This document shows, in pieces, positions 1 to 59,865 of a DNA stretch of 64,000 nt. The number at the start of each line of letters is the position of its first letter. Position 1 is the stretch's first letter. The stretch comes from Bolinopsis microptera (taxonomy: Eukaryota; Ctenophora; Tentaculata; Lobata; Bolinopsidae). The DNA lies in assembly GCF_026151205.1 (NCBI RefSeq), contig NC_087081.1:8737246-8801245 (forward strand), written 5' to 3'. The notes beneath the pieces are model-generated. The model did not search any database. It was not told where the DNA came from and worked only from the letters and a program-made list of their open reading frames with translations. The position numbers were made by a program, and so were the translations under genes.

Positions 1-1
1 T

Positions 2-2515
2 AATGACGGTAGAGTCAGACTCAGAGAGATTGACTCTGATGTACTTCGTCTTACTCTCGTTGAGGTGCAGTCCAACGGAGTTAGCAGCCAGCTCCACACT
101 GAGGAGAAGATCTTGCGCTTGCTCTGCGGTGTCTGTTGTCAGTGCAAGATCGTCAGCAAAGTCGACATCTGTCATCTTAACTGCTGGGTATCTCCTGCTT
201 CTTCTGGGGTTGACAGTGAAGCCCAGATCTTTGCCTCTAAGTGCTGTTGTCATCACATAGTCAATGACAATCACGAAGAGGTAGGGCGCCAGTGTATCTC
301 CCTGCATAACTCCAGCAAGTATAAGGAAAGCTTCAGTCAGACCATCCTCCGTGATGACTCGTGCCATGGTGTCCTTGTACATAGCATCTATCAGCCTAAC
401 AATGGGCTCTGGTATCCCATATGCCAGGAGTATCTTCATCAATATACCCCTATGAATGCTATCAAAGGCCTTCTTAAAATCGATGAACAAGAGAAGGGCG
501 GTCAGGTTTTTGTCTCTAGCCCCCTCCAAGATCCTCCTTAGACACAGAATGTGGCTGGTGGTACTGCGTCCCTCCCGAAATCCGTTTTGATTGATCCTCA
601 GGATTTTCTCCATCGCTGGTTTGATTCTGTTAAGGATCATACGATTCAGGGTCTTACTAACAATGGACGTAAGAGCGATTCCTCTGTAGTTATCCACTTT
701 AGTTAGATTTCCTTTCTTTGGCACAGGCACGATGTTGAGTTGCCGCCATTGATCAGGGATTTTTCCATCAACCAGAGCGCTGTTACAGAACTCTAGAATC
801 AGGTCGTCCATGTCCACTCTTTTGAGAATCTCTGGAGCTATGCCATCATCACCATAGGCCTTACCCTCCTTGATCTGCTTCCTCGCCTCCGCTAACTCCT
901 CCCTGCAAAACAGACCAGTCTCTATATCCTGCTGGGGGTGGATGGTTTGGATAACTATTTCCTGGTCAGGTACAGATGGTGGTTGACCCAGGAGCTTAGT
1001 GAAGTGGTCCTTCCAGCTCTTCAATCTCCCCTCTGCACTACCTCCATCAACCAGGCTGCATGGCTTGCTTTTCCTGCCATTTATGTCATTAATAAGGTCC
1101 CAACTTTCCTTATTCTTGCACCTGTCAGCAGCATCCTCAGCCCGCCTGATCCGAGAAACAAGAGTCTCCTCCTCAACCTCTTTGTAGCTCACTGCAAGTG
1201 CATCCTTGCACTCCTTAACTACCTCTCTACTCTTCTCTGTAGGATTCTCATGATATGCGTCTTTGGCCTGAAACAGAGTTCTCCTCCTCTCCGATACCCT
1301 AGGATCTTGGGAGGGGTTGTTACGTTGTCTTCTTGGGATGGGCTTAAGCAACTTATGATTGGTTGCTTTCACGGCATCCATAAGCTTTCCGTACTGGATC
1401 GTGGGATCGTTCTGCTCACTAGATTCTTCCTCCAGTAGCATAGAGAATCTGTTTTTCACCTCCACAGAATACAAGGCTTGCAACTCCTTATTCTCTTTGA
1501 GCAGTCTGTAGTCATATCTTACTACTCTAGGTGCATTCTGGCACTTTCGCAGGCTGAGTTTGACTGAACTAACTACTAGACGGTGGTCCGACCCAAGAGA
1601 GTTAAAAGAATTGGAGACAACAGTGTCCTTGACTGAGTTACGCCACTTCTTCCTTATCAGGATGTAATCAATCTGACTCTTGCTCAGTGTTCCGTCAGAG
1701 AGATACGTCCATAGTTTACTGGGACGTTTCTGGAATCGGTGGTTAGTTGCCTCAAGGTTTCCCTCCAACAAAGTATCCCTGAGAAGCGATCCGTTTCTGT
1801 TGGATACTCGATGCCAGTACCAACCTGAATCCTCCTCATTCAATCTGCTAAGATGGGCGTTAAGATCACCAACAACCATTAGCAGATGATGGGCTGGCAC
1901 CTCTCCTAATGCAGATCTTAGTCCCTCGTGAAAGTCCTCTGCCTCTTCATTTGATGCTGCTTCAGTGGGACTGTACACCGTTATTACTGTAAGCCGTGGG
2001 TTTCCATCAAAGGATATGAGAAAAATTCGCTTCCCAAACGATTTCATGAGACTCACTGCTTTGTAGGCCTGCTTGGTCAGCATAAACCCAACTCCACCAG
2101 TAGCAGCTTGTCGGGTGTTTCTCCAAGCAGGTGTGGTCACCAGGTGCACACCCTTCTCAAAACTCTGGATCTTGATCTCCTCCTCATGCACAATCCGGTG
2201 CTCTTGTACCCCTAAAACTGCAACTCTACTCTCAAGGAAGAGCGATGCTAACTCTATCCTCTTATACTGTTCCCTAACAGTACGAACGTTCAGTGTCCCG
2301 ATGAACGTTTTCCTACTACACGACACAACGCTGCCACTATTACTGCTCTTCTTTTCCGGTTCTGTACTTATCCTGTTGTGTTGTGTTGGGTACGACAGTA
2401 CATCATCGCCTGGCCCTCCCAGATTGGGATTTAAGCCAACCAAGTCATAAAACTGCCGACCCTCCACAAGATTCGTGTTAGGGGCTTTAACCCTAGTGCT
2501 GTATAAATTCATCAT
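2..2515 (-). mobile_element. Non-LTR retrotransposon ORF: AP endonuclease plus reverse transcriptase, intact but cut by window edge
   Basis: Reading the minus strand from the ATG at 2513-2515 gives 838 codons without a stop to the left window edge, so the C-terminus lies outside. The N-terminal third is an apurinic-type endonuclease: GTLNVRT, QEHR, VYSPT, GDLNAH (Asp about residue 217), IDYILI and GSDHRLV (Asp about 310). A reverse transcriptase follows with motif A FIDFKKAFDS (Asp about 679), motif B GVMQGDTLAPYLF and motif C FADD (about 788-789). All visible catalytic residues are present. The protein would copy the element RNA at a nicked target. The layout fits the large class of AP-endonuclease LINEs, and I cannot fix the clade (RTE-like is possible). 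An open frame of this length suggests recent insertion. It lies upstream of, and antisense to, the first Ig exon seen. Confidence 0.93.
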
Positions 2516-3715
2516 AGTTGTTTTTCAAATAGCTAAATGACCCCATGGAGTCCCCTCCATGGTGGCAAATGGTCATTTCCCAAAGCCACGCTACCGGAAC
2601 ATTTGGGTTTGAACCGCAGGAACATCAACTTGAGTTGAACTTTTTATCAGACTTTAACCAATCGAACTGTCTGCTCAGGGTAAATGATGTGGTGAATTCT
2701 TCTTCTTCTTCTTCTTCTTCTCCGACACTACCCGAAGGTAGCCACTCCTGTCCCTGAGCTAGGGGGGCTAGGGTGTCAGCATAAGCTAAGCTTTTGCAGG
2801 AGCTAGCCCTCTCCCTGACTGCCCGTTACCCCGGGTATGGGGGGTCATCCTTTCCACCAGAGCGTGGTCCAATCATTTGGGTCGTAGTGGAAAGTCAGAG
2901 GATATAATGACCAACACCTCCAGCTGATGCTCCGCACCTCTCTTCTTCAGAGGCTAGGAGTTCGAGAGACAACTGACGTTCCTATCTTGTCTCTCCGGGG
3001 GTCAGCTATCTACCCGTCGCCCATCCTGATTCTTGCCTGGAGTTCACCACCATCCATCGTCCAGTATCCAGTCTTCACCACGTGGAGGCATCAGGAGGAC
3101 TTGTTGCAGAGAGGCTAAGGTCGACTTATTCGACTAGGTACTGACAGGGGGGCACTAGCGGGGTACCTCCGATTCACAGCCCTGGCTTTTATAGTGAGAG
3201 CACAGAACTGCTAGTCAGCGGTGATCTTTTTGATCACCTACGCATCTACAACCATTGGAAGACTAAAAAAGTCATGTGGATACAATGAGAAAGTGCTTAC
3301 AGTCCGACTAACTGTGTCCATGCCCTGTTTAAAATTTCAACCAATTTTCTGCTCTGCGATCAGCAGTCGCTTATTGATATGTTGTGCGAGCAGTGCAGAG
3401 GTCACAGATTGATCTGCGGTATGAGCAGAGCTAGAAACGAGTTGGAATAAAATCAAAACGCACGTTGTAAGTATTCACTGCGCTTTGCATAGCACAAATG
3501 TACAAATTGCTTTAGAAGTAAAGCCCAAGATCCAGCAGCCAGCTCTCATAAGTTCGTGGCGTCGATGTAACCGAGGATAATGTCCAAAGTTTGGCATAAT
3601 GGCCTTGACATAAGGGGAGTTAGCAACGGGTTTGCTAATTGCTTACCACAATTGTAAAGCAGGTACCCTCTGCTTTAAATGCTCATAAATAAAACATAAA
3701 TGGTAGCTGTTTTGA
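2516..3715. other. Probable 5' UTR of the LINE, then unassigned sequence
   Basis: A (TTC)n run at about 2698-2720 and a GC-richer stretch to about 3200 lie directly upstream of the minus-strand LINE start and may be its 5' untranslated region and internal promoter; this is inferred from position only. From about 3200 to 3715 I see nothing recognisable. Confidence 0.35.
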
Positions 3716-4638
3716 CTGGGGGGGGGGGGGGTCATGTTTTTTGTCCGTTTGGCAGCTATATTTTCAAAACGGACAAAAAATAAAGCGGACAAAAACGGAC
3801 AAAAACGGACAAAAACGGACAAAAAATAACAAAAATGGAAATAAAATTTATATGCTTCCTCCTCTTCCTCCTCCTCCTCCTCCTCCTCCTCCTCCTCCTC
3901 CTCCTCCTCCTCCTCCTCCTCCTCAGTCATCCTCCTCAGTCATCCTCCTCCTCCTGGGTCCTCCTCCTTCTGAGTCCTCCTCCTCCTCCTCTTCATCCTC
4001 CTCCTCTTCCTCCTCAGTCCTCAGTCCTTCTCCTCAGTCCTCCTCCTCATCCTTCTCCTCAGTCCTCTTCAGTCCTCCTCCTCCTGGGTCCTCCTCCTCC
4101 TCTTCATCCTCCTCCTCTTCATCATCCTCCTCTTCCTCCTCAGTCCTCAGTCCTTCTCCTCAGTCCTCCTCCTCAGTCCTCCTGCTCATCCTTCTCCTCA
4201 GTCCTCTTCAGTCCTCCTCATCCTTCTCGTCAGTCCTCCTCCTCCTCAGACCTCCCCAGTCCCCCTCCTCCTCCTATTCAGTCCTCCTCCTCCTCCTCCT
4301 CAGTTCTCCACCTTCTCATTCCTCCTTATGAGTCCTCCTCCTCCTCTTTCTCATGAGTCCTCCTCCTGGGTCCTCCTCCTCCTCCTCCTCCTCAGTCCTC
4401 CTCCTCCTCCCTCTCAGTCCACCTCCTCAGTCATCCTCCTCAGCCATCCTCCTCAGCCATCCTCCTCAGTACTCCTCAGTCCTCCTCCTTCTCAGTCCTC
4501 CTCAGTCCTCCTCCTCCTGGGGGGGGGGTCATATTTTGTATCCCTTTTTTCCGTTCGGAACCATATATTTTCAAAACGGACAAAAAATAGAGCGGACAAA
4601 AACGGACAACAAAATAACAAAAATGGAAATAACATTTA

Positions 4639-4671
<33 letters not shown>

Positions 4672-5815
4672 GTCCTTCCCCAGTCCCCCTCCTCCTCCTC
4701 CTATTCAGTCCTCCTCCTCATCCTCCTCAGTTCTCCTCAGTCCTCCTCCTTCTCAGTCCTCCGCAGTCCTCCTCCTCAGTCCTCTTCCTCCTCCTGAGTC
4801 CTCCGGCTGGGTCCTCCTCCTAGTTCCTCCTCCTACTCCTCCTCAGTCCTCCTCCTCCTCCTCCTCTTCCCTCTCAGTCATCCTCCTCAGCCATCCTCCT
4901 CAGTCCTCCTCCTCCTCCTCAGTTCTCATCCTCCTCCTCAGTCCTCCTGAGTCCTCCTCCTCCTCCTGGGTCCTCCTCCTCTTCATCCTCCTCCTCTTCC
5001 TCCTCAATCCTCAGTCCTCCTCCTCAGTCATCCTCTTCATCCTTCTCGTCAGTCCTCCTCCTCCTCAGTCCTCCCCCAGTCCCCCTCCTCCTCCTATTCA
5101 GTCCTCCTCCTCAGTTCTCCTCAGTTCTCCTTCTTCTCCTCCTGGGTCCTCCTCCTTCTCTTCACCAGTCCTCCTCCTCAGTCCTCCTCATCCTCTTCAT
5201 CCACTTCCTTCTCCTCCTCATCAGTCCTCCTTAGTCCTTCTCCTTAGTCCTCCTCCTCCTCCTCGTCGTCCTCAGTCCTCGTCCTCAGTCCTCATCAGTC
5301 CTCCTTCTCCCCAGTCATCATCCTCCTCCTGGGGCCTTTTCCTGGGTCCTCCTCCTCCTGGGTCCTCCTCAGTCCTCCTCCTCTTCCTTCTCCTCAGTCC
5401 TTCTCCTCCTCAATCCTTCTCCTTTTCCTCCTCCTCAGTCTTCCTCCTCCTCAGTCCTCCCCAGTCACCCTCCTCCTCCTCCTCCTCCTCCTCTTCTTCC
5501 TGGTTCCTCCTCCTGGGTCCTCCTTCTCCTCATCAGTCCTCCTCCTCTTCCTCCTCCTCCTGGGTCCTCCTGATCCTCCTCAGTCCTCTTCCTCTTTCTA
5601 CTCCTCATTCCTCCTCCTCCTCAATCCTCCTCTTCCTCCTAAGTCCTCCCCACCTCAGTCCTCCCCCTACTCCTACTTCTCAGTCCTCCTCCTCATCAGT
5701 CCTCTTCACCAGTCCTCCTCCTCAGTCCCCCCTCCTCTTCCTCCTCAGTCCCCCTCCTCAGTCCCCCTCCTCCTCTTCCTCTTTTTCATCTCTCAATAAT
5801 TTGTTCAATTTATAA
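3716..5815. repeat. CCT-rich satellite with two poly-G / GTCCG hairpin units
   Basis: About 2 kb of almost pure pyrimidine sequence on the + strand, built from CTC triplets and CAGTCCTCCTC-like units. It appears to be two units, each starting with poly-G and TCAT, then an inverted pair (GTCCGTTT, about 16 bases, AAACGGAC), then repeated CGGACAAAAA 10-mers, an A-rich stretch, and a long CTC tract. The units begin near 3716 and 4509. The open frames across it read Ser/Pro/Leu or poly-Glu only and are repeat artefacts. Such strand-asymmetric tracts can form triplex DNA. Confidence 0.9.
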
Positions 5816-6106
5816 TTATTGTTGGTGTTATTGTTTACATAATTTATTGTTATATACTAAAATGTTTTTAAACGCATTTGAGTCTGACTCAAAATGTGCT
5901 CAAGAATCTTTGTGTTTAACAAAGTTTTACTCTCCAGTAATAAAACTTTTCATCCCTTTTTATGTTATTAAAAAATGTGTAGACTATTCTTTGTGCCTAA
6001 TTGAGGATTAAAAGTTTGAGAAAGGACCATGGTCATTAACCGGGCTACCCATTTCTGCAGATAGCCTGTTACAAATTGTGGAGAAAATTTAAATAAAAAG
6101 TTACAA

Positions 6107-6225
6107 TTTTTGTCCGTTTTTGTCCGTTTTTGTCCGTTTGGCAGCTATATTTTCAAAACGGACAAAAATTAACGGACAAAAACGGACAAAAACGGACAAA
6201 AAATAACATGATCCCCCCCCCCCCC
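6107..6225 (-). repeat. Third, inverted copy of the GTCCG hairpin unit
   Basis: The same GTCCGTTTGGCAGCTATATT core as in the CCT satellite occurs here, with several CGGACAAAAA repeats on one side and their complement on the other. It ends in poly-C, so relative to the copies at 3716 and 4509 it is inverted and lacks the CTC tract. This suggests a small mobile or self-copying unit. Confidence 0.75.
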
Positions 6226-6411
6226 TTTGACTCTCTGTGTTACACAAAATCTCACATGAACGTGTCTTGAACATTCGCTGACAGATAACGAGCGACTGTG
6301 GAGGCGTGGAATTCACTGGTCACTGAGAGCACTGACTGGATGCCCTTTAGCAAGAATTTAAACAGAAATATACATTTCAGGAACATTTAAAAAAGAAATT
6401 CCCCTCCCCAG

Positions 6412-55500
<49,089 letters not shown>

Positions 55501-55745
55501 TATCAGCAGAAAATAGTTTACCTTTAGGTGCGTGTTTCGTCTGAGGATATGAGATTAGATGCGGAATACCCGCGTCGTGGATCGGGTTCAGTTACCAAGA
55601 GTAAGCCTTGTTGAGGTAGAGCTCTATCTATATCAGATTAAATTTTGTTTATTTTGTGAAAGTGAATCCTGAGCACTACATTGTAAATACAGCAGACTGC
55701 CTTTCTAAAGTTTTATCGTCAAATAAAATTTATTTTATTTTCGAT
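55501..55745 (+). terminator. 3' UTR and polyadenylation signal of the Ig gene
   Basis: AATAAA at 55722-55727 lies about 220 bases after the stop codon and is followed by T-rich sequence, so cleavage is expected near 55740-55750. Confidence 0.7.
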
Positions 55746-56480
55746 TTTCAAGTCGATCTGTTTGACTCAAACTGTTTGTCAAAAATTACGAATTCGGAAT
55801 TTTGTTTATCATGTAACATGAAACGTAAAATAAAAACAATTCTCGTTCACTTTATAGTTAACACGCAATGGCCATATTGATATAACTATAAGATGTCATT
55901 CCTTACTTTCATGTCCACACTACTTAACAAAAGACACGTCTCTTATTGAAGGTTGATTTGTGATTGTACTTGTAGCTTTATTAATATTATATTTCGTCAG
56001 AAGGTTTGTAATTACTGATTTTTATGGTATTTATGAATACATCACTCAGTCGCAGATGATATGATAATAATATCAAATAGTTGTTCACAATATTATACAA
56101 CAAACAAACACATGAACATTTACGTTTGACATTGGAAAGGGTTTTTTATTAACATTTGCTATATAATTATACTCGTGTAGCTTGACAGATATTAAATTAT
56201 GCGAGAACCGAGATCATTCTAAGTTATATGGCAAAATATTGTTCCTACAGTGTTTTTATTTGTTTTTATCCAATAATCATGAGAGTATCATTTAGTTTAA
56301 CACATAATTCTCAATACTATTACTAAAATCACGTGGGTGATAGTCCTTAATTGAAATTCCGATGAAAACTTAGCAAAAAGAGCTTAATAAATATATTCTA
56401 TAACTTCTTTTCTTTTAAGTTATACCGTGAACGAGGGAGACAAGGGGGGGGGGGCACAGGAGGAGCTAAGTGCAAAGAAA
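55746..56480. other. Intergenic, nothing recognised
   Basis: AT-rich sequence with no coding similarity and no clear repeat except a short poly-G near 56445. Confidence 0.5.
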
Positions 56481-56726
56481 CTGCCACTAACTGCTACTAA
56501 CTGCCACTAACTGCCACAAACTGCCACTAACTGCCACAAACTGCCACTAACTGCTACTAACTGCCACTAACTGCTACAAACTGCCACTAACTGCCACTAA
56601 CTGCTACAATCGCGCCCACGCACTGCGCGCGCCGTTTGCAGCAGTTAGTGGCAGTTTGTAGCAGTTAGTGTCAGTTAGTGGCAGTTAGTGGCAGTTAGTG
56701 GCAGTTTGTGGCAGTTTTCAGCAGTT
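56481..56726. repeat. Head-to-head CTGCCACTAA arrays forming a long hairpin
   Basis: About 13 copies of the 10-mer CTGC(C/T)AC(T/A)AA run to 56608, then a CG-rich spacer of about 30 bases, then about nine copies in the inverted sense (GCAGTTAGTG). The arms can pair over roughly 90 bases. Confidence 0.93.
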
Positions 56727-58248
56727 GCGCCGCGCCTTTTAGCAATTTGTCTTTGGCGCCTTACATGCCACATGACTTATTGACATTGTATTGGTCTTAA
56801 ACCAATTTTATATTATTAGAAAATATATGAATTTAGGACAAAATAATTTACCATCGAAGGAAATAAATATTAACTTTTTGACAAGAAAAGCGATTACTAA
56901 CTTGAGTTACACAAACACTGCATGGCAATACGATTACAAATTGTTTAAATGTTAAATCCGGGTATCGCTATTAGTATTGTGCTATTGTGCCAAAATTACA
57001 ATATCATATGGTCAATCGTAATCATTTGCAATTTGGAAGACCCATCTGCTGATATATAAACGACCCCTTATATTAACTTGATTGTAGCAAACCGCGTGAT
57101 GTTTATTGATCATCAGTTCGATAGGACGATAGTTATGAGAAGGCTACAAAACTACAATTTCCATAACCAGTTTTAGAACTAAACGCTTGATTGACGGTTC
57201 AGAACTTTATTTGAATAACAGGGCCTCCCACGGATTAAACAGTTTTGTGCAAAGAAAGAAGTGAAGAGAGTACGAAGCCAAAGAGTTCTCCGACAATTGT
57301 TCCAGCTAGCATCACCGCAGCAACGCCAACAGCAAGCAGGGACTTATCCATGCAACCTATACAACGCTGACCAAGAATGGACATGCCACGGTACCACTAT
57401 AATATTTGCTTTGATTCTCCGTGATAGCACTAGCAGTAGCAGAATTTGCTGCTTGTAATTCCTGGGCGTTGCTGAACCTGTCATTCCGCCCTATCTGCTA
57501 TAGGCATATTTTTAATCGCCATAATATGTTCAATGTTAAATCAATGTGTTTAACTTAATAAATACAAAAGCCTGAGCGAGGTACCGTTCCCAGGTAAATT
57601 CATCTTTGCAAGTTGAATTTGCGTTTCTGAAACCACTCTCTGCACTGGTAATTGTATTTAAAAGGGAACACAAAATGATGTACGTGACCAAAATTATTCC
57701 CCGCGCGACGCAATTAGATTCTCTTTCAACATTAAGTTTCAGTTTCTGGGTAATTCGCGCGTAAAATCATATTTGCACGTGTGCGTTCCATGTTCTCAGA
57801 ATTAGGCAACGGTAAGTTTAATCTTTAACTTTAACTGTTTTGAAACAGGTGCTGTTATTTCATGCTGGGAATCCCAAAAAGTGCTTGATCGGCCAGTTCA
57901 TCATTGTGTCTTGCTAAATACTTGGTTAGTTTCATTATGCTTCGACTAATCATCACTGTTGGATTGGGGATGGTCCGATGGTATTCAACTGTTGAGGGCC
58001 TACTGTAACAGCCATTGATACGCTTATAGTTATAGTTATCAGGCAGCAACTAACTGATATCCAATGGGTCTCAGCCATAGAACAATACAGGCTCAACGGT
58101 GGCTCGGAAAAGTATAATCTTCATGGTCTTATATATGATTTTGGTCTATTAGAACGAGTTTTAAATGAAATATATCCTCCAGAGATGATTACTAATAAAA
58201 ATAATACTTCAGTTCGTGAAACTGACTTTTTAGATATTTATAGTCTTA
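56727..58248. other. Intergenic, no gene recognised
   Basis: A small frame at 57261-57458 is Gln/Arg-rich with no signature. From about 57681, TACGTGACCAAAATTATTCC begins an arm of an inverted repeat whose partner is near 61300. Confidence 0.4.
57681..57760. repeat. Left arm of a distant inverted repeat
   Basis: TACGTGACCAA(A/C)(A)TTATTCCCCGCGCGA, then TTAGATTCTCTTTCA and CAGTTTCTG, matches the complement of 61203-61300 with several differences. Together they may mark the ends of a decayed DNA transposon of about 3.6 kb. Confidence 0.55.
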
Positions 58249-58530
58249 GGCCCGTATTCACCAACCTTTAGGTCATACTTAAACAGCGTTTTAAGTATGA
58301 GGTCGCACTTAAAAAGGAGTTTAAGTGGCAACTTTAATTTTAAAAATGGTATTCACCAAATTCACGATTAAGTGTCACCCTTAATTTTTAAGGGTGACAC
58401 TTAAAATCCCTTAAATTTGGTATTCACCAAATCAACTCACGCTTAAGTTGGTACTTAAACTCACACTTAAAACGGATATTTTTAAGGTACACCTATATCA
58501 ACCTTAAACTACAGACCTCCTACTTAAAAT
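58249..58530. mobile_element. Terminal region of a DNA transposon (GGCCCGTATTCACCAA type)
   Basis: Begins GGCCCGTATTCACCAACC directly after TTA and contains two further GGTATTCACCAAAT motifs and internal palindromes (AGTGTCACCCTTAA / TTAAGGGTGACACT). A TTA flank with a GG start is typical of PIF/Harbinger-like elements. The matching far end was not found. Confidence 0.45.
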
Positions 58531-58781
58531 ATTACTTTCACAGTTTACATACGTAGCAGTCACACATATACATCATGTGTTTGATATTTCCGACACGAGT
58601 TTTGATACTTTTGACCCTCACAAAAATTAAAATAGTTTGATGAGTAAATGTAATCGTTAAAATCTGAAGTTTATTATTTAATACTAGTACTAGTGCCGTG
58701 TGGAACAAAGAAAAACCATAGTGTTTCAAGAGTAAAAGTAGTAGTAGCGTTTAAAAACAATCTTAATAAAAATAATAAAAA

Positions 58782-59266
58782 TTACGATAAATCCGTTATG
58801 TCTCCATTCTCAAGCTCCGCGAGAAGGCCAGCCGAGAAAGGCAGATCGGTAGAGGTGGCCGTTGGTACCAGGTTGTCCCTGTGGACCCTTAGAATCTCCA
58901 ACCAAAGTTCGTGCCTTTTAGCCTGCTGCATTTGCATTTGCTGCATCTCAATTTGCTGAATTGCCAGAATCCCCATTCTTGCTTGATGAAGCTCTTCTGC
59001 CCGATCCTGGAACAGTTCTTCCCTATGTGTTGCCTTGGGTTGAAATGATGAGGTAGGAGAATTTCTCTGCCTCTCGTTCTTTACCTCCAACGAGGGTTTC
59101 CTCTTTGAGCTTGCTGGGATACCGATGCTCGAACTTGTTGCTGGAGTGCTGGGGCACTCTTGCTCCTCTTCGCCTAGGTTTATTACCTCTACATCTAGTG
59201 AGGGGTCAGTATCTTTTAGACTCCCAAGGGTGGAGTCAGAGTCAAACTCATACTTGAGAATTTAGT
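58782..59266 (-). pseudogene. C-terminal part of a coiled-coil protein, possibly Harbinger-associated Myb-like
   Basis: The minus-strand frame runs from about 59266 to the stop at 58782. The first half is acidic and Ser-rich (EFDSDSTLGSLKD, EVINLGEEEQE). The second half is helical and Gln/Met-rich (REELFQDRAEELHQARMG, QIEMQQMQMQQAKRHELW), ending ELENGDITDLS. No ATG is evident, and a palindrome interrupts at the N-terminal side. The layout resembles the C-termini of Myb/SANT-like proteins carried by Harbinger transposons, and a transposon-like end lies at 58249. It could also be a host exon. Confidence 0.4.
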
Positions 59267-59359
59267 TAGCCATGATGCAGTGCATCATGGCTGACTAAAT
59301 TCTCAACTTTATAATATCAGTTGTGTGCATCAGATGCACACAACTGATATTATAAAGTT
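59254..59359. repeat. Two adjacent near-perfect palindromes
   Basis: First palindrome 59254-59306: TTGAGAATTTAGTTAGCCAT... with arms of about 26 bases and no loop. Second 59305-59359: AACTTTATAATATCAGTTGT... with arms of about 26 bases and a 3-base centre. They share two bases. Confidence 0.93.
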
Positions 59360-59374
59360 TTCAAATTTGTGTGT

Positions 59375-59865
59375 GGCGAAATTACCCTGATCTTCTGATC
59401 CCATTTGTTTGGCGGAGTTTGGCGCGAAATTCACGCGCGGCTGGCAAAGTCACGCACGTGTATTGGCGAAGTTCGACTACATTTCTACTTCATCCCGGCG
59501 ATGTTACCCACAGCATGGCGATGTTACCCCGGCGACCAAATTGCCCATTGTAACACGCAGGCTAGAGCTAGATAAGTAAAATTGGCAGGTATATCAAGGA
59601 AATATAATTGAGTTTCAAGTGGTATGGTGCTTAGCACCGAATATGGTATAGTTTCAGAATGGCGAAGTTACCCCGTATTGCAGGGTAACTTCGCCCTGAT
59701 TTCAGTGGAACCAATCTAGCTGACTATTTATGCCTGGCTGATGTGGTTCATACGAAAACATTTGCTTTACCAATCCTGTTCATATGAGCTATAAACTTTT
59801 TCAAGTACTCGTGTCGTATTTTCTAAATAACATGAAATAGCTGTAAAACAAGGCGAAGTTCCCCC
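59375..59865. repeat. Dispersed GGCGAAGTTACCC motif
   Basis: The 13-mer or one- to two-base variants occur at about 59375, 59497, 59517, 59661, 59852 and, inverted, at 59682-59695; the copies at 59661 and 59682 form a hairpin. No coding meaning seen. Confidence 0.7.

Noticed and set aside
3643-5815. Long Ser/Pro/Leu-rich and poly-Glu open frames
   Set aside because: They are translations of the CCT satellite in several frames and on both strands, with no non-repeat domain.
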